Positions 61,953 through 64,000 of a stretch of 64,000 bases of DNA are shown piece by piece (positions within the stretch are counted from its first letter, which is position 1; each line of letters begins with the position of its first letter). Source of the DNA: Allolobophora icterica (Eukaryota > Annelida > Clitellata > Crassiclitellata > Lumbricidae); the NCBI GenBank assembly GCA_963556255.1, contig OY744615.1, positions 8,498,669-8,562,668 on the forward strand, read 5' to 3'. The notes below the pieces were generated by a model, which was given only the letters and a program-made list of their open reading frames with translations, was not told the DNA's origin and made no database searches. The position numbers were made by a program, and so were the translations under genes.

Positions 61953-62359
61953 GGCTCCCCATATCAAAGTAATCTGGTATGTCTACGGCGCCAAAATGTC
62001 TCGCTTCCCGTTACAGGTCATACAGGAACAGAAGCAGTATGTGATCATATCAAACGAGTAAAGCCCAGAAGTTGATGTTTGAGTGAAATGCAGATCATCA
62101 ATTCACACCTATGGTCGCATATTGCGTGGCGTCAGAAACTGATGATCAAAATGATTTTGGATGAAGGTGAGGAGGAGGAGAGAGGGAGAGAAATTTTGAC
62201 GATCATATTTGTGTGGCGCTTTCTGTCTTTCCATGCAGCGATGGACAGTTTTCATAGTCCACTTGTTCTTGGTTTTCGTTCTCTCCTGACCATCCGCAGC
62301 ATTGGAAACGCAGAAGAAGCCGTTTATCCACCTTTGCCTCCAAGTTTCGGTCCCCTGTT

Positions 62360-63240
62360 TTAAAAACCAAAGCTCAAGGTATCACAACGCTCCTTTTTTG
62401 GATTAGGAGTAAGTGTGTCTTTAACTTCGACAGGCAACCGTTAGCTACCTACCGCATCATGGTAACATCGCTACAGAAGATTTGAATGAGATAAGATCAG
62501 TTCAGATGGAAATAGATCATATTAGAGTCGATTTGGATTAAATTCGATTGTATTAAACTGTGATGGATTAGGATGCATGGGACTAAACTGCAAATTGGAC
62601 ATACGATTGGATTCCATCAGATTATACTAGAGCAGCCGTACTTTTCGGATAAGATAAGATTTAATCTGACCAGGGAAATACTTACTCATAATGAAGGATG
62701 CAATTATGCCGATGACTCCTGTGACGATAAATCCAAATGGTGTCAGCCACAAATATGATATGGCATAGAAATTCTCCAAACCTCGCAGTTGAGTCTTAAA
62801 AACACCAAAACAGAGTCTCTAGAATCATGTAGTGCGATGCGGTCCAATGCCATGTAAATTTTCATAATGTAAAGCAATGCAATGCTATACAATGATTTGA
62901 GCGTGGACGATACATGCAGTTTATGAGAGATGGAGATCCAGTGTAAAATAATACTGTTCCAATTCAAAGTATTCTCGAAAACGGTACTTACTACATGGCT
63001 TGTAGTTTCTGGCAGAACATCAGTTGTTTGGTTCCAGTAATTTTTGCTGCCAATTCCATCTAAGACTTTGAAGTTGGTGTAGTTCAGTGAGGAGTCGAAG
63101 AGAGTAGTGTTGCTGTTTCCAAGAGAACATTGTTCCACGGATACAGGAGGCAGAGGGGGGTATTTGTGGCGCAACGTCAGAGACCCGATGTTCAACCAGA
63201 CGGTAATGAGTACACCCACGATTCCTCCTACCAGAGCTCC
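62360..63240 (-). CDS. Gene D: SLC5A8/12-like transporter, last three coding exons (13-15), tail truncated by frameshift
   Basis: 3' part of a fourth paralogue; exons 1-12 lie beyond the right edge. Exons (minus): 62992-63240 (249 bases, same length as in C; membrane segment plus an extracellular loop with N-x-T sites), 62686-62794 (last membrane helix, YAISYLWL then FIM) and 62360-62424. The last exon starts with the same acceptor and reads IKDTLTPNPKKERCDTLSF. A run of five A's at 62362-62366 replaces four in B and C, and the shift makes the stop at 62360-62362. This removes about 50 residues of the cytoplasmic tail kept in B and C, including the FQCCGW segment. The original stop position downstream is also changed. 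D could be a functional short-tail form, an early pseudogene, or an assembly homopolymer error. Confidence 0.82.
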
Positions 63241-63715
63241 CTGTATCAGAGAAATGTCACCAAAGATACTCAGGAATTTGATCACCATAGTAGGCTTATA
63301 CTGTATCATGATCATCGATATCACTGTCAACTTCACATTAATAATGGCAAACATGTCATCAGTCCTTTCAACTGTAGAGTCTAATCTAATCTAATCCAAT
63401 ATCCTCTAGAGCTCCTCAGTCATAGCCACAGCACCAATTGATGGCCAACATGAATGTAATCAAGCAAAATCTGAGTTGTGAAAAAACAAGAACTCTGGCT
63501 GAAATTTCTCTTGCTACCCATACCACAATCCGCCAGTAAGCATTAGCTAAAAAAAGATTGCAGGATTCTGCTGTTGTGCTGGGCAGTTTTGGCTTTGACC
63601 CACAAGAGCGTCACACTTTCGTGACTCTTGTGATTTGGATATCGCGATATGAATATTGATGTGAATTCGCATGGATTGATATTTAAGGTCAGACATAGGC
63701 AGCTGTTCAGAGAAA

Positions 63716-64000
63716 ATCCGTTTCTTTTAGCATATAGGGTTTCATATAGGGTTATCGTTGAGTTTTCTTGCACAGACTTGTGGTTGTCATTTCTTTTTTT
63801 CTTTTTTTGCTTATCTTAGTATTCGATTCCTTAACTTGCTCTTCGTGATATTCGTGTTTTTCTCCATTTGTTTGTGTGCACTCGTGTCATGTCTAATGCA
63901 CTTAAATAATTGTATAATGTTAACCGTTTGCTGCAATTGCACCAATTTTGTTTTGGATTCCACATATACCATTTAATTAAGTTTTAATTTAGATTTACCT
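63716..64000. other. Gene D intron 12 sequence unlike gene C
   Basis: After GAGAAAATCCG the match to gene C intron 12 (33345 onward) stops abruptly. The remaining sequence is T-rich and shows no recognisable element or exon within the window. It may be the edge of an insertion. Confidence 0.4.

Overview
This is a eukaryotic, intron-rich, repeat-rich window with no bacterial or viral genes. Small exons bounded by GT/AG, AATAAA poly(A) signals, tRNA-derived SINEs, many non-LTR retrotransposon ends, many hAT-type DNA transposons, long ATT/ATC/GAT microsatellites and an excess of the octamer TAGGCCTA point to a marine invertebrate deuterostome. An echinoderm is my best guess, but this rests on general impression and no search was run.

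The only host genes I can support are four head-to-tail paralogues on the minus strand, here called A, B, C and D. They encode SLC5-family sodium/solute symporters closest in layout to the sodium-coupled monocarboxylate transporters (SLC5A8/SLC5A12). Gene A (121-4096) shows coding exons 1-5 and runs off the left edge. Genes B (8124-24108) and C (31866-57133) are complete with 15 coding exons each; their phases join without a stop into about 633 and 630 residues. Gene D (62360-63240) shows only exons 13-15 and runs off the right edge; its last exon carries a one-base insertion that removes most of the cytoplasmic tail. Each ATG exon has a splice acceptor just upstream of the ATG, so transcription starts further upstream, and conserved donor sites in the intergenic regions are candidates for 5' untranslated exons.

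Between the genes lie A-B (about 4.1-8.1 kb), B-C (24.1-31.9 kb) and C-D (57.1-62.4 kb). These share blocks that were copied with the unit, including an old tRNA-derived SINE. The A-B spacer lacks a block of about 2.5 kb that B-C and C-D keep at high identity.

The tandem copies act as empty-site controls for each other, so many insertions can be delimited to the base. Introns of B hold a 1.8 kb hAT element with a nested MITE and LINE, a 970 bp hAT derivative, LINE tails and an unexplained GC-richer coding-like island (18.0-18.65 kb). Introns of C hold a 3.4 kb LINE, a nest of several DNA transposons (39.4-42.2 kb), a Tc1/mariner remnant, a 2.2 kb DDE-type transposon with a 10 bp target duplication, a LINE-in-LINE nest (50.2-52.4 kb) and three further hAT/MITE insertions. 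Most of the length difference between B (16 kb) and C (25 kb) comes from these insertions.
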